A DNA stretch of 46,431 bases. Source: an uncultured Collinsella sp. GTDB lineage: Bacteria > Actinomycetota > Coriobacteriia > Coriobacteriales > Coriobacteriaceae. The position numbers and the translations under genes were made by a program. This document shows, one piece after another, positions 39,365-46,431 of the stretch (its first letter is position 1; every line of letters starts with the position of its first letter). The stretch is taken from contig CABUKS010000018.1 of assembly GCA_902492235.1 (NCBI GenBank), forward strand, positions 1 through 46,431, given 5' to 3'. The notes beneath the pieces are model-generated. The model was not told the DNA's origin. It searched no databases and worked only from the letters and a program-made list of their open reading frames with translations.

Positions 39365-40402
39365 CTAAAGGTCACCGTCCCAGTGTCGAATCACGAATTC
39401 TCGCAGGTCGTTTTGACGTTTCTGAAACGCTTCGCTTCGGTCGCACTTAAGGCCCATAGCGAGTGCGATGGCGTTCATCGCCCGGTGCAATTGCAGCTGA
39501 TGGGCAAACTGAGTCCCGGTGAGGACGATCATCCTAAAGCCCAGTGCGCTCAGCACGGTCATACGCTCCGCATCCGACGCGCTGCGCTGTTTATCAAGAT
39601 GGTCCGAGCCGTTGTATTCAATCCCCGTACCGCTTGCAGGCGCATATACGTCGATCTCGAAATACCCGGCCTTAGCGAGATATTTGAACTCGTTGGGAAT
39701 ATCGACCCGATGGTTGAGCTCGATCTTGGCGTATCCCAGCCCGCCCTGGGAACGTTTTGCTACGACCATGATTGCGGTGGCCGTCTCCATGGGCGACCGC
39801 GCGCCATCGTGCACGCGCTTGAGCACGGCGGCCGCGCGTATAGCCCCCTGACGAGATCGGTTCTCATTGCAATAAGTAATCAAGTCGGCAACGGTATACC
39901 TCTGCCCCATCTCGATATAATCGCCTGTCGACAGATGATTCAAATGGTATCGGGCGCAGATTTCGTAGCCATATTCCAGCTGCTCGGGCTCGCTCATCCA
40001 CGAACCCGCCTGGACAAAGCACATGGCTTCATCAACCACCAGAAGGCCCTCCGCCACCTCGATAAGATGGCCTGGAGGTATCGGTGCCCCAAACACGTGG
40101 CACCTAAATCCAGCCGGCGTCGAACGCTCAAAATCGAAGTTGACGAGCGTGTCGATATGGTCGAGCTCTTCTCGTGGAATACCGAGCGAAACCAGATAGT
40201 CGGCAACGATCCCGACTGCCGTTGAAGCCCTCAGCCCCTTGGCATCGAGTCCCAATTTGGGCAGGCTCGCGGTCGGTTCCGCCTCGTTAGCAAGCGAGTC
40301 CTCATCGTATAGGCTGCTTGCTCGCGAGAGCGGCTCGGACGGGCGCGCCACGTTGTGGTACAGCCAGGCAGTCTTATGGGACAGGACGATCGGCAGGTCC
40401 AT
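39365..40402 (-). CDS. Unknown protein with a C-terminal nuclease-like (DUF559/Vsr-type) fold
   Basis: A 345-residue protein. Its C-terminal part, about 245-310 (GTGIEYNGSDHLDKQ, then SDAERMTVLSALGFRMIVLTG), has the pattern of restriction-endonuclease-like DUF559/Vsr domains: an acidic residue, a conserved Asp/Glu-His stretch, an Arg helix and a final strand. The N-terminal 200 residues (starting MDLPIVLSHKTAWLYH) match nothing I can name, although I recall similar starts in multi-copy proteins of Coriobacteriia. GGAGGG precedes ATG 40402. GC content is lower than that of its neighbours. It is flanked by two identical 63-bp palindromes, copies 3 and 4, which suggests a mobile cassette. Nuclease activity is inference. 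Confidence 0.65.
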   Translation of the reverse strand: MDLPIVLSHKTAWLYHNVARPSEPLSRASSLYDEDSLANEAEPTASLPKLGLDAKGLRASTAVGIVADYLVSLGIPREELDHIDTLVNFDFERSTPAGFRCHVFGAPIPPGHLIEVAEGLLVVDEAMCFVQAGSWMSEPEQLEYGYEICARYHLNHLSTGDYIEMGQRYTVADLITYCNENRSRQGAIRAAAVLKRVHDGARSPMETATAIMVVAKRSQGGLGYAKIELNHRVDIPNEFKYLAKAGYFEIDVYAPASGTGIEYNGSDHLDKQRSASDAERMTVLSALGFRMIVLTGTQFAHQLQLHRAMNAIALAMGLKCDRSEAFQKRQNDLREFVIRHWDGDL

Positions 40403-40506
40403 GAGCCCTCCAATGGAGTCGGATAACCAACCTTATTCCCCTGCCCACGGGTCCGCACACCTTCGTGCACAAGAAAGCGATTCCACCCGATCGAGTGGCA
40501 GAAAAA

Positions 40507-40569
40507 CCATCACAACATTCGATGCTTTTCCCGTTTTTGGCAAAAAACGTCGAATGTTGTGATGGTTTG
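40507..40569. repeat. CATCACAACATTCGA palindrome, copy 4
   Basis: Identical to copy 3 over 63 bp, 1,242 bases away and in the same orientation, on the upstream side of the nuclease-like gene. Arms extend to 19 bp here (AAACCATCAC... / ...GTGATGGTTT). It lies 48 bases downstream of the ABC exporter's stop. Confidence 0.88.
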
Positions 40570-40616
40570 AGACGAGGTGAGGGCACGGAAGGGTCAAAAC
40601 ATCGTACTCGAACGGG

Positions 40617-42515
40617 TTAATCCAACTCTTTTAAGCCATGCGCCAGCTGCCAGTACTCGCCGTGCTGGGCGAGCAACTCTTCGTGCGTGCCGCGCTCGAT
40701 GATGCGGCCGTGTTCGAGGACCATGATGGCGTCGGCGTCGCGGACGGTGGACAGGCGGTGCGCAATCATAAACGTGGTGCGTCCGCGCATGATGCGGTCC
40801 ATACCGCGCTCGATGAGCTTTTCGGTACGCGTGTCAATGGAGCTCGTGGCCTCGTCCAGGATGAGCACCGGCGGATCGGCGACGGCCACGCGCGCGATGG
40901 CGAGCAGCTGACGCTGACCCTGCGACAGGTTGGCGCCGTCGGCCGTGACCGGTGTGTCGTAGCCCCGCGGCAGGCGGCGGATAAACGAGTCGGCGCAGGC
41001 GGCCTCGGCAGCGGCGCGTACCTCCTCGTCGGTCGCGTCGAGCTTGCCAAAGCGGATGTTCTGCGCAATGGTGCCGCTAAACAGGTGCGTGTCCTGCAGC
41101 ACAATGCCGAGCGACCTGCGCAGGCTGGCCTTGGCAATGTGCTTGACGTCGATGCCGTCGTACGTGATCTCGCCGTCATCGACCTCGTAGAAGCGGTTGA
41201 CGAGGTTGGTGATGGTCGTCTTGCCGGCACCCGTGGAGCCCACAAACGCGATCTTTTGCCCCGGCTTGGCAAACAGGTTGAGGTCCGTGAGCACGCGGGC
41301 GCCCGGCACGTAGGAAAAGTCCACGGCATGGAAGCGCACGTCGCCGGCAAGCGGGACCAAGCCGCACGTGAGCTCGGTGCCGTCGGCAGCCACCGCGCGG
41401 CCCGGCTCATCAACGGCTGCCACATCATGCAAATGCCCGTACGCGCCCACGCCCTGGCCCTCGGGAATCTTCCACGCCCACGCGGCGTCGCCCGTCTGCA
41501 CCAGCTCCACGCAGCCCTCGTTCACCTCGGGCTCAAGGTCCATGGCGGCAAACAGGCGCTCGGCACCGGCCAACGCGTTGAGCAAGAAGTTGCCGAGCTG
41601 CGTAAACTGGTTGATGGGCATGGCGGCCTGGCGCACAAAGACCAGGTAGCTTGCAAGTGCGCCCACATCGGAGAGTCCCTTGATGCAGAGCATGCCGCCC
41701 GCCACGGCGACGATGGCATAGTTGACGTAGCCAATCACGACGGTCATGGGCACCATGGAGTTGGCATAGCTCACGGCGGCGGTGCCGGTGCGGCGAAGCT
41801 CGTCGTTGCGGCAGGCAAAGCCGGCGACATTCGCCGCCTCACGGTTAAAGACCTTGATGACCTTTTGACCCGAGACCATCTCTTTGATATATCCGTCCAG
41901 GTCGCCAAGCGATGCCTGCTGGGCAGCAAAGAAACGCTTAGAGCGCGCGCCCGAGTAGCGCGCATACAGCACAATGGCCGCATCGCACACGAGTGTGATA
42001 ATCGTGAGCTGCCAGTTAAGGATGATGAGCATAGCCGTGGTGCCCACAACCTGAATGGCGGCCTGAATCACGTTGGCAAAGCTGTTGTTAAGCGCCTCGG
42101 AGACGGTGTCGACGTCGTTGGTGAAAAAACTCATGATGTCGCCCGAGCGCGTGCTGTCAAAATAACTGAGCGGCAGCGTCTGGATGTGCGCGAACAGGTC
42201 GCGGCGAATATCGGACACCACGTGTTGGGCCGCGCGCACCATGATCTGTGAGTAGCCCAGGGCCGAGAGCACGCCCGCGGCGTAGATGATCGCCGTCAGG
42301 ATGACCTGCTTGGCGAGCAGTTCCTCCCCGCCCGTGGCCAAACCGTTAACGATGGGGCGCACCATGTAGGTGCCGGCGAGGCTCGCGATGGCGGCGACGG
42401 AGGCGAGCACGCCCACCGCGAGCAACGAGAACTTGGCATGCCCCATGTAGGAGAGCAAGCGACGCACCGTGCGCTTGAGGTCGGCCGGGCGTGCTTGGGC
42501 TGCGGTCTTAGGCAT
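40617..42515 (-). CDS. Heterodimeric ABC multidrug exporter, subunit with complete ATPase site
   Basis: A 632-residue half-transporter. Six helices at about 30-330, then an ATPase domain: Walker A GSTGAGKTT at about 427, signature LSQGQRQL at about 532 and Walker B with catalytic Glu, LILDEATSSID, at about 552. A long insertion at about 345-395 separates the two domains. It overlaps the end of the upstream subunit by 8 bases. The pair matches the BmrC/BmrD and EfrC/EfrD-type heterodimers, of which this is the subunit bearing the catalytic Glu. The true start is ATG 42515 with AAGGGGG upstream; the frame is open further into the partner gene but that is an artefact. Confidence 0.87.
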   Translation of the reverse strand: MPKTAAQARPADLKRTVRRLLSYMGHAKFSLLAVGVLASVAAIASLAGTYMVRPIVNGLATGGEELLAKQVILTAIIYAAGVLSALGYSQIMVRAAQHVVSDIRRDLFAHIQTLPLSYFDSTRSGDIMSFFTNDVDTVSEALNNSFANVIQAAIQVVGTTAMLIILNWQLTIITLVCDAAIVLYARYSGARSKRFFAAQQASLGDLDGYIKEMVSGQKVIKVFNREAANVAGFACRNDELRRTGTAAVSYANSMVPMTVVIGYVNYAIVAVAGGMLCIKGLSDVGALASYLVFVRQAAMPINQFTQLGNFLLNALAGAERLFAAMDLEPEVNEGCVELVQTGDAAWAWKIPEGQGVGAYGHLHDVAAVDEPGRAVAADGTELTCGLVPLAGDVRFHAVDFSYVPGARVLTDLNLFAKPGQKIAFVGSTGAGKTTITNLVNRFYEVDDGEITYDGIDVKHIAKASLRRSLGIVLQDTHLFSGTIAQNIRFGKLDATDEEVRAAAEAACADSFIRRLPRGYDTPVTADGANLSQGQRQLLAIARVAVADPPVLILDEATSSIDTRTEKLIERGMDRIMRGRTTFMIAHRLSTVRDADAIMVLEHGRIIERGTHEELLAQHGEYWQLAHGLKELD

Positions 42516-44337
42516 GGCGCTCACCCCCTTCCAAGGGTGATCCGCATGCGACGGAGGAAAACGGATCATTCGCGCAGCCACCGTCGTTGCCATCGCCGGC
42601 GTCCGCGTTCCCCGCAAACTCCATCTGCGAGGCGTAAATCTCCTGGTATATGTTGTCGCCCGCCAGCAGTTCCTCGTGCGTGCCCACGCCGTGGACACGA
42701 CCGTCGTCCAGCACCACAATACGATCGGCATCCATGACACTCGCGATGCGCTGGGCGATGATGAGCACGGTCGCATCGGGAATCCGAGCGATGTGCTCGC
42801 GAATCTTTGCGTCGGTCGCCATATCGACCGCGCTGGTGGAGTCATCAAAAATGAGCACGCGCGGATGCTTGAGCAGCGTGCGCGCGATGCACAGACGTTG
42901 CTTCTGGCCACCCGAGACACCGGCGCCGCCTTGGCCCAACTCGCCGTCCAGCCCGCCGATGCGATCAAGGAACTCGTCCACGCACGCCGCGCGGCAAGCC
43001 GCGAGGAGCTCATCGTCCGACGCCTGCGGATTGCCCCACTGCAGGTTCTCGCGCACGGTACCCGTAAACAGCACATTCTTTTGCAGCACAATGCCCACAG
43101 CGTCGCGCAAGGCGGCGAGGTCGTAGTCGCGCACGTCGTGTCCGCCCACAAGCACGGCGCCTTCGGTGGCGTCGTACAGGCGCGCAATCAGCTGCACAAG
43201 CGAGCTCTTGCCCGAGCCCGTGCCGCCGAGGATGCCCACCGTCGAGCCGCTCTCGATGCGAAGGTCGATATGCTCGAGCACATCCTCGGCTGCATCCGCG
43301 CGGTATTTAAAGGAAACGTCGCGAAACTCGATACTGCCGTCCGCTGGCGCCGCAATCGCGAGGTCTCCCGCGGGGTTGGCGATAAAGGGCTCCTCATCGA
43401 GCACCTCGGCGATACGGCCCACACTCGTGAGAGCGCGCGTGAGCAGCAAAAACACATTGGAAATCATCATAAGCGAGTTCATGATCAGCAGCACGTAGCT
43501 CATAAAGCCCGTGAGCGAGCCCACGCCCAGCTTGCCGGCGAGAATCATGCGGCCGCCAATCCACAGGATGGAGAGCGCAGCCACGTACATCGACAGCTGA
43601 AACACCGGCAGGTTGAGCACGGCGGTGCCGAAGGTCTTGGTCGCCGTGCCGGCGAGCTCGGTATTGACGGTGTCGAACTTGGCCTCCTCGTGCTCGGTAC
43701 GAACGTAGGCCTTGACGGCACGCACGGCGGTGAGGTCCTCCTGTACCACGCCGTTGAGGTGGTCCATCGAGGTCTGGAGTTGGCGGTAGAGCGGGCTCAC
43801 GCGATAGGTGATGACGCCCAGCACGATTGCCAGCACGGGCAAGATGATCGCAAAGACGGTGGCGAGCGGGCGCGACAGCATCAGCGCGTAGATAAGGCCG
43901 ACGATAAGCGTCACCGGGCCGCGCACCATAGGGCGAAAGCCGTTGCCCACAGCATTTTGGATAACGGTGATGTCCGTGGTCATGCGGGTGACGAGTGAGC
44001 TGGCGTCGTAGTTGTCCAGGTTACCAAAAGCGAGCGTCTGAATCTTTTTGTACTCAGCCTCGCGCAGGTTAGCGCCTAGGCCCGAGGCAACGCGGGCGGA
44101 CGTGTGTGCATAACCCAAGCCCAGTACCAGCGAAAGCGCAGCGCACACCAACATGTACGACCCCTGCAGCAGCATGTAGTTGATATCACCCGCAGGCACG
44201 CCCACATCGATGATGTTGGCCATGATGACCGGGATAAACAGCTCGAGCACCGTCTCGACCGACACAAAGAACACGCCGAGGATGGCATCGCGACGGTATG
44301 CCCCTAGATAGGAAAACAGTATTTTGAGATTGCGCAC
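42508..44337 (-). CDS. Heterodimeric ABC multidrug exporter, subunit with degenerate ATPase site
   Basis: A 609-residue half-transporter. Transmembrane region about 15-300, Walker A GGTGSGKSS at about 375, signature VSGGQKQR at about 474. Its Walker B reads VLIFDDSTSAVD at about 494, with Asp instead of the catalytic Glu, the mark of the non-hydrolysing half in heterodimers of the BmrCD type. The C terminus carries a Gly/Asp-rich tail of about 30 residues after the usual end. It begins with GTG at 44337 after GGGGG. First gene of a two-gene operon. Drugs are the usual substrates of this group, but the cargo cannot be read from the sequence. Confidence 0.87.
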   Translation of the reverse strand: MRNLKILFSYLGAYRRDAILGVFFVSVETVLELFIPVIMANIIDVGVPAGDINYMLLQGSYMLVCAALSLVLGLGYAHTSARVASGLGANLREAEYKKIQTLAFGNLDNYDASSLVTRMTTDITVIQNAVGNGFRPMVRGPVTLIVGLIYALMLSRPLATVFAIILPVLAIVLGVITYRVSPLYRQLQTSMDHLNGVVQEDLTAVRAVKAYVRTEHEEAKFDTVNTELAGTATKTFGTAVLNLPVFQLSMYVAALSILWIGGRMILAGKLGVGSLTGFMSYVLLIMNSLMMISNVFLLLTRALTSVGRIAEVLDEEPFIANPAGDLAIAAPADGSIEFRDVSFKYRADAAEDVLEHIDLRIESGSTVGILGGTGSGKSSLVQLIARLYDATEGAVLVGGHDVRDYDLAALRDAVGIVLQKNVLFTGTVRENLQWGNPQASDDELLAACRAACVDEFLDRIGGLDGELGQGGAGVSGGQKQRLCIARTLLKHPRVLIFDDSTSAVDMATDAKIREHIARIPDATVLIIAQRIASVMDADRIVVLDDGRVHGVGTHEELLAGDNIYQEIYASQMEFAGNADAGDGNDGGCANDPFSSVACGSPLEGGERHA

Positions 44338-44524
44338 GCAGGTTCAACCCCCATCAAACGTTGTTCGCAAACGCACGTATTATTGCGCGCCGAATAATGG
44401 TGTCAAGTATTCCGAAATCGTTTTCTGCAAGGTTAGCGCCGGCGGCGAGTTCTCGTGATGTGTGTCCATATTCACTCGGAATAATGGTGCGCGAGACTTT
44501 TTCGCTCCGGCGTCATCACAAACC

Positions 44525-44555
44525 TTGACTCTACAATCGTTGTAGGGTTTTCACT
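44525..44555 (+). promoter_or_regulatory. MerR-type promoter of the MATE gene
   Basis: TTGACT (44525-44530) and a poor -10, TTCACT (44550-44555), are 19 bases apart. The spacer holds a dyad with arms ACTCTACAA and TTGTAGGGT (44528-44548, 8 of 9 positions paired). An over-long spacer filled by a dyad is the signature of MerR-family activated promoters, often controlling drug efflux. No MerR gene is in the window. The remaining 44338-44524 stretch shows nothing notable. Confidence 0.65.
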
Positions 44556-44595
44556 ACACTGGTACGTAAAGAAACCCAGCCAGAAAGCCCCGCCC

Positions 44596-45942
44596 ATGGA
44601 ACACGACCTCACACGTGGCAATGTCCTCAAGACCATCGCGGTCTTTGCCCTGCCCTATATGCTCTCGTACTTTTTGCAGATGCTCTACGGCATGGCCGAC
44701 CTGTACATGATGGGGCAGTTTAGCGGCGCCGCCGGCATCACCGCCGTGGGCAATGGCGCGCAGACGCTCTATATCATTACCGTGACGCTCGTGGGCCTGG
44801 CCATGGGAACGACGGTTATCGTCGGCCACGCCGTGGGCTCGCGCCGCTTCGACCGCGCCGAGACCGCCATCGGCAACACCATCACGCTGTTTATGGGCGT
44901 CTCGGTGGTGCTGGCCGCCATCTTGCTTGCACTGTGCCCGCAGATCGTGGCACTCATTGGCACGCCGGCCGAGGCGGTCGAAGGAACCGCCGCCTACCTG
45001 CGCATCTGCTTTGTCGGCATTCCGTTTATCGCCGCATACAACATCCTCTCGGCCATCTTTCGCGGGCTGGGCGATTCGCGCTCGCCCATGTACGTGATCG
45101 GCGTGGCATGCATCATCAACATCGCGCTCGACTTTCTATTTATCGGCCACATGGGACTCGGCCCCGTGGGTGCGGCGCTCGGCACGGTAACCGCCCAGAC
45201 GGCAAGCGTTGCCCTCGCGCTCGTGTGGCTCAAGAGCCGTCGCACGAACATCCACGTTAAGCGTAGCGACCTGCGCCCCCAGCCCGAGGTGCTCGGCAGC
45301 ATTCTTAAGATCGGCGTGCCCGTGGCCGTGCAGGACGGCTGCATCCAGGTGGCGTTTATGTTCATCACCGTCATTGCCAACCACCGAGGGCTCGTCGACG
45401 CTGCCGCCGTGGGCCTGGTCGAAAAGATGATCAGCTTTTTGTTCATTGTGCCGAGTTCCATGGGCGCTACCGTCAGTGCGCTCACGGCGCAAAACGCCGG
45501 CGCGGGCAAGGGCGACCGTGCACGTCAGGTGCTCAAGGATGCCATGACCATCTCGGTAGTATACGGCTGCCTGATCACGGTGCTGATGTGGCTGGTGGCG
45601 CCGGCGTTTATCGGCTTTTTTGCCAAGGACGCCGCGGTAGTCGCGGCCGGCACCGGCTATATGCGCAGCTATATTTTCGATGCAATCTTTGCCGGCATCC
45701 ACATTTGCTTTAGCGGCTTTTTTGCTGCATACGGCAAGAGCTACATCGGCTTTGCGCACAACGTGCTGGCCGTGGCGCTCATTCGCGTGCCGGGCGCGTG
45801 GCTGCTGTCGAACGCCTATTCCGATACGTTGTTTCCCATGGGCATCGCCTCGCCGTGCGGATCGATTTTGTCGGCGGTCATCTGTGTTGTCGCGTTTACC
45901 GTGCTCAACCGGCGCGGGGCTTTTGACAAGCTGATGGCGTAG
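44596..45942 (+). CDS. MATE-family efflux transporter
   Basis: A 448-residue membrane protein with about 12 helices in two similar halves, of the MATE (multi antimicrobial extrusion) family, which exports cationic compounds using a Na+ or H+ gradient. Typical stretches: FALPYMLSYFLQMLYGMADLYMMGQFSG at about 15-42, AYNILSAIFRGLGDSRSPM at about 150-168, and SALTAQNAGAGKGDRARQVL at about 295-315. The ribosome site (AGAAAG) is weak. It is preceded by a MerR-type promoter, so induction by a small molecule is likely. The transcript probably ends at the hairpin 46039-46078. Confidence 0.92.
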   Translation: MEHDLTRGNVLKTIAVFALPYMLSYFLQMLYGMADLYMMGQFSGAAGITAVGNGAQTLYIITVTLVGLAMGTTVIVGHAVGSRRFDRAETAIGNTITLFMGVSVVLAAILLALCPQIVALIGTPAEAVEGTAAYLRICFVGIPFIAAYNILSAIFRGLGDSRSPMYVIGVACIINIALDFLFIGHMGLGPVGAALGTVTAQTASVALALVWLKSRRTNIHVKRSDLRPQPEVLGSILKIGVPVAVQDGCIQVAFMFITVIANHRGLVDAAAVGLVEKMISFLFIVPSSMGATVSALTAQNAGAGKGDRARQVLKDAMTISVVYGCLITVLMWLVAPAFIGFFAKDAAVVAAGTGYMRSYIFDAIFAGIHICFSGFFAAYGKSYIGFAHNVLAVALIRVPGAWLLSNAYSDTLFPMGIASPCGSILSAVICVVAFTVLNRRGAFDKLMA

Positions 45943-46038
45943 CGGGGCGACGCGAAATCGCCCTCATTGACGACATCATCAGCGACGACCCGGCGACCCA
46001 AGTGACGCAAATCACGGTGCTCGTTGCCCTGTCCAAAT

Positions 46039-46078
46039 AAGAACCGCCCGGAATGCATCGTGCTTCCGGGCGGTTCTT
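46039..46078. terminator. Two-way terminator between the MATE gene and ligA
   Basis: A perfect 15-bp stem (AAGAACCGCCCGGAA / TTCCGGGCGGTTCTT) with a 10-base loop. T-rich sequence follows on both strands (TTCTTCAATTT on plus, TTCTTATTTGG on minus), so it can serve both converging genes. Confidence 0.82.
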
Positions 46079-46097
46079 CAATTTGACTATTGATGCA

Positions 46098-46431
46098 CTA
46101 AGCCTGGGGCACCTGACCAGTCGCCAAGATCTGCTCGAGTGCGTCCTCGTCCAGCACGGGTACGCCCAGCTGCTCGGCTTTGGTGAGCTTGGAGCCCGCT
46201 TTGGGGCCGGCGACCAGATAGCTCGTCTTCTTTGAAACACTGCCCGAAACCTTGGCGCCGAGCACCTTGAGCGCCGCACCTGCCTCGTCGCGGGTGCAGT
46301 TGACGAGCGTGCCGGTGAGCACGAAGGTCAGACCCGCGAGCGGCTGTGCGTCGGCGAGCTCGCCCGCCACGCCAGCGTCGGCTGCGGCCTGCGCGTGCGC
46401 GGCGCCCAAGTCGACCTCGAGGGACAGACCC
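46098..46431 (-). CDS. ligA: NAD-dependent DNA ligase, C-terminal end (partial)
   Basis: The last 110 or so residues of LigA; the 5' part lies beyond the window edge. The visible part is the BRCT domain: LAGLTFVLTGTL, then ALKVLGAKVSGSVSKKTSYLVAG, and KLTKAEQLGVPVLDEDALEQIL near the end. This is the usual last domain of NAD-dependent ligases, which seal nicks in replication and repair. BRCT domains also occur elsewhere, but a C-terminal one with this SKKTSYLVAG pattern is typical of LigA. The gene ends 20 bases before the two-way terminator. Confidence 0.88.
   Translation of the reverse strand, partial: GLSLEVDLGAAHAQAAADAGVAGELADAQPLAGLTFVLTGTLVNCTRDEAGAALKVLGAKVSGSVSKKTSYLVAGPKAGSKLTKAEQLGVPVLDEDALEQILATGQVPQA

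Noticed and set aside
42516..43187. Extended N-terminus of the second ABC exporter subunit (open for a further 224 codons upstream)
   Set aside because: The extension lies inside the first subunit gene in another frame, translates to low-complexity sequence, and the ATG at 42515 has a good ribosome site.
45942..46040. Short frame after the MATE gene encoding ...IALIDDIISDDPATQ... to a TAA stop
   Set aside because: It looks protein-like, with matching codon use, but has no start codon or ribosome site after the upstream stop at 45924-45926. It may be a remnant of a lost gene; not enough to call a pseudogene.

Overview
The window is a high-GC, densely coded chromosomal segment. I think it comes from a gut Coriobacteriia (Actinomycetota), most likely Collinsella or a close relative. 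The reasons are the type III glutamine synthetase, a split methionine synthase operon, a GatCAB locus, codon use rich in C- and G-ending codons, and several families of intergenic palindromes. The genus is my judgement from gene content, not a database result. No tRNA, rRNA operon, CRISPR array, prophage or intact insertion sequence was found.

Layout. 1-6.9 kb: glutamine synthetase III (-) diverges from a metF / MetH-reactivation / metH operon (+). 6.9-10 kb: a UPF0210 (DUF711) protein, a methyltransferase and a YhbY-type ribosome-assembly factor. 10-13 kb: a 999-residue STAND-ATPase/SARP-type regulator. 13.5-16.4 kb: amino-sugar and PTS genes nagB, crr and glmM. 16.5-18.5 kb: rpsI-rplM behind a recognisable promoter, and a patatin-like esterase. 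18.5-19.6 kb: a 62-bp palindromic tandem array, two tmRNA-end-like direct repeats and ssrA (tmRNA). 19.9-21.3 kb: an unknown small protein and a PIN/ribbon-helix-helix toxin-antitoxin pair. 21.4-23.8 kb: a P1B-like ATPase with its DUF6110 partner. 23.9-28.6 kb: a two-subunit ABC exporter divergent from an AraC-type regulator, an arrangement like yersiniabactin-type YbtPQ/YbtA. 28.7-30.1 kb: an AAA/DUF4143 ATPase with a 75-bp promoter palindrome. 30.4-33.9 kb: gatCAB. 34-36.5 kb: a HAD phosphatase and an MFS transporter. 36.8-39.1 kb: moaA and a moaC-mobB fusion. 39.3-40.6 kb: a nuclease-like gene between two identical 63-bp palindromes. 40.6-44.3 kb: a heterodimeric ABC exporter. 44.6-46 kb: a MATE efflux gene behind a MerR-type promoter. 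46.1 kb to the end: the 3' end of ligA.

The housekeeping genes are ordinary. The unusual content is between them. (1) Two copies, at 8.4 and 30.2 kb, of an approximately 137-bp element have a conserved core held between outer and inner stems whose sequences differ between copies yet stay perfectly paired. Both start a few bases after a stop codon, in the same orientation to the upstream gene. This looks like a structured 3'-UTR RNA or fold-back element. (2) A nuclease-fold gene is bracketed by identical palindromes, resembling a small mobile cassette. (3) There are at least three further palindrome families. These are the best candidates for something undescribed.
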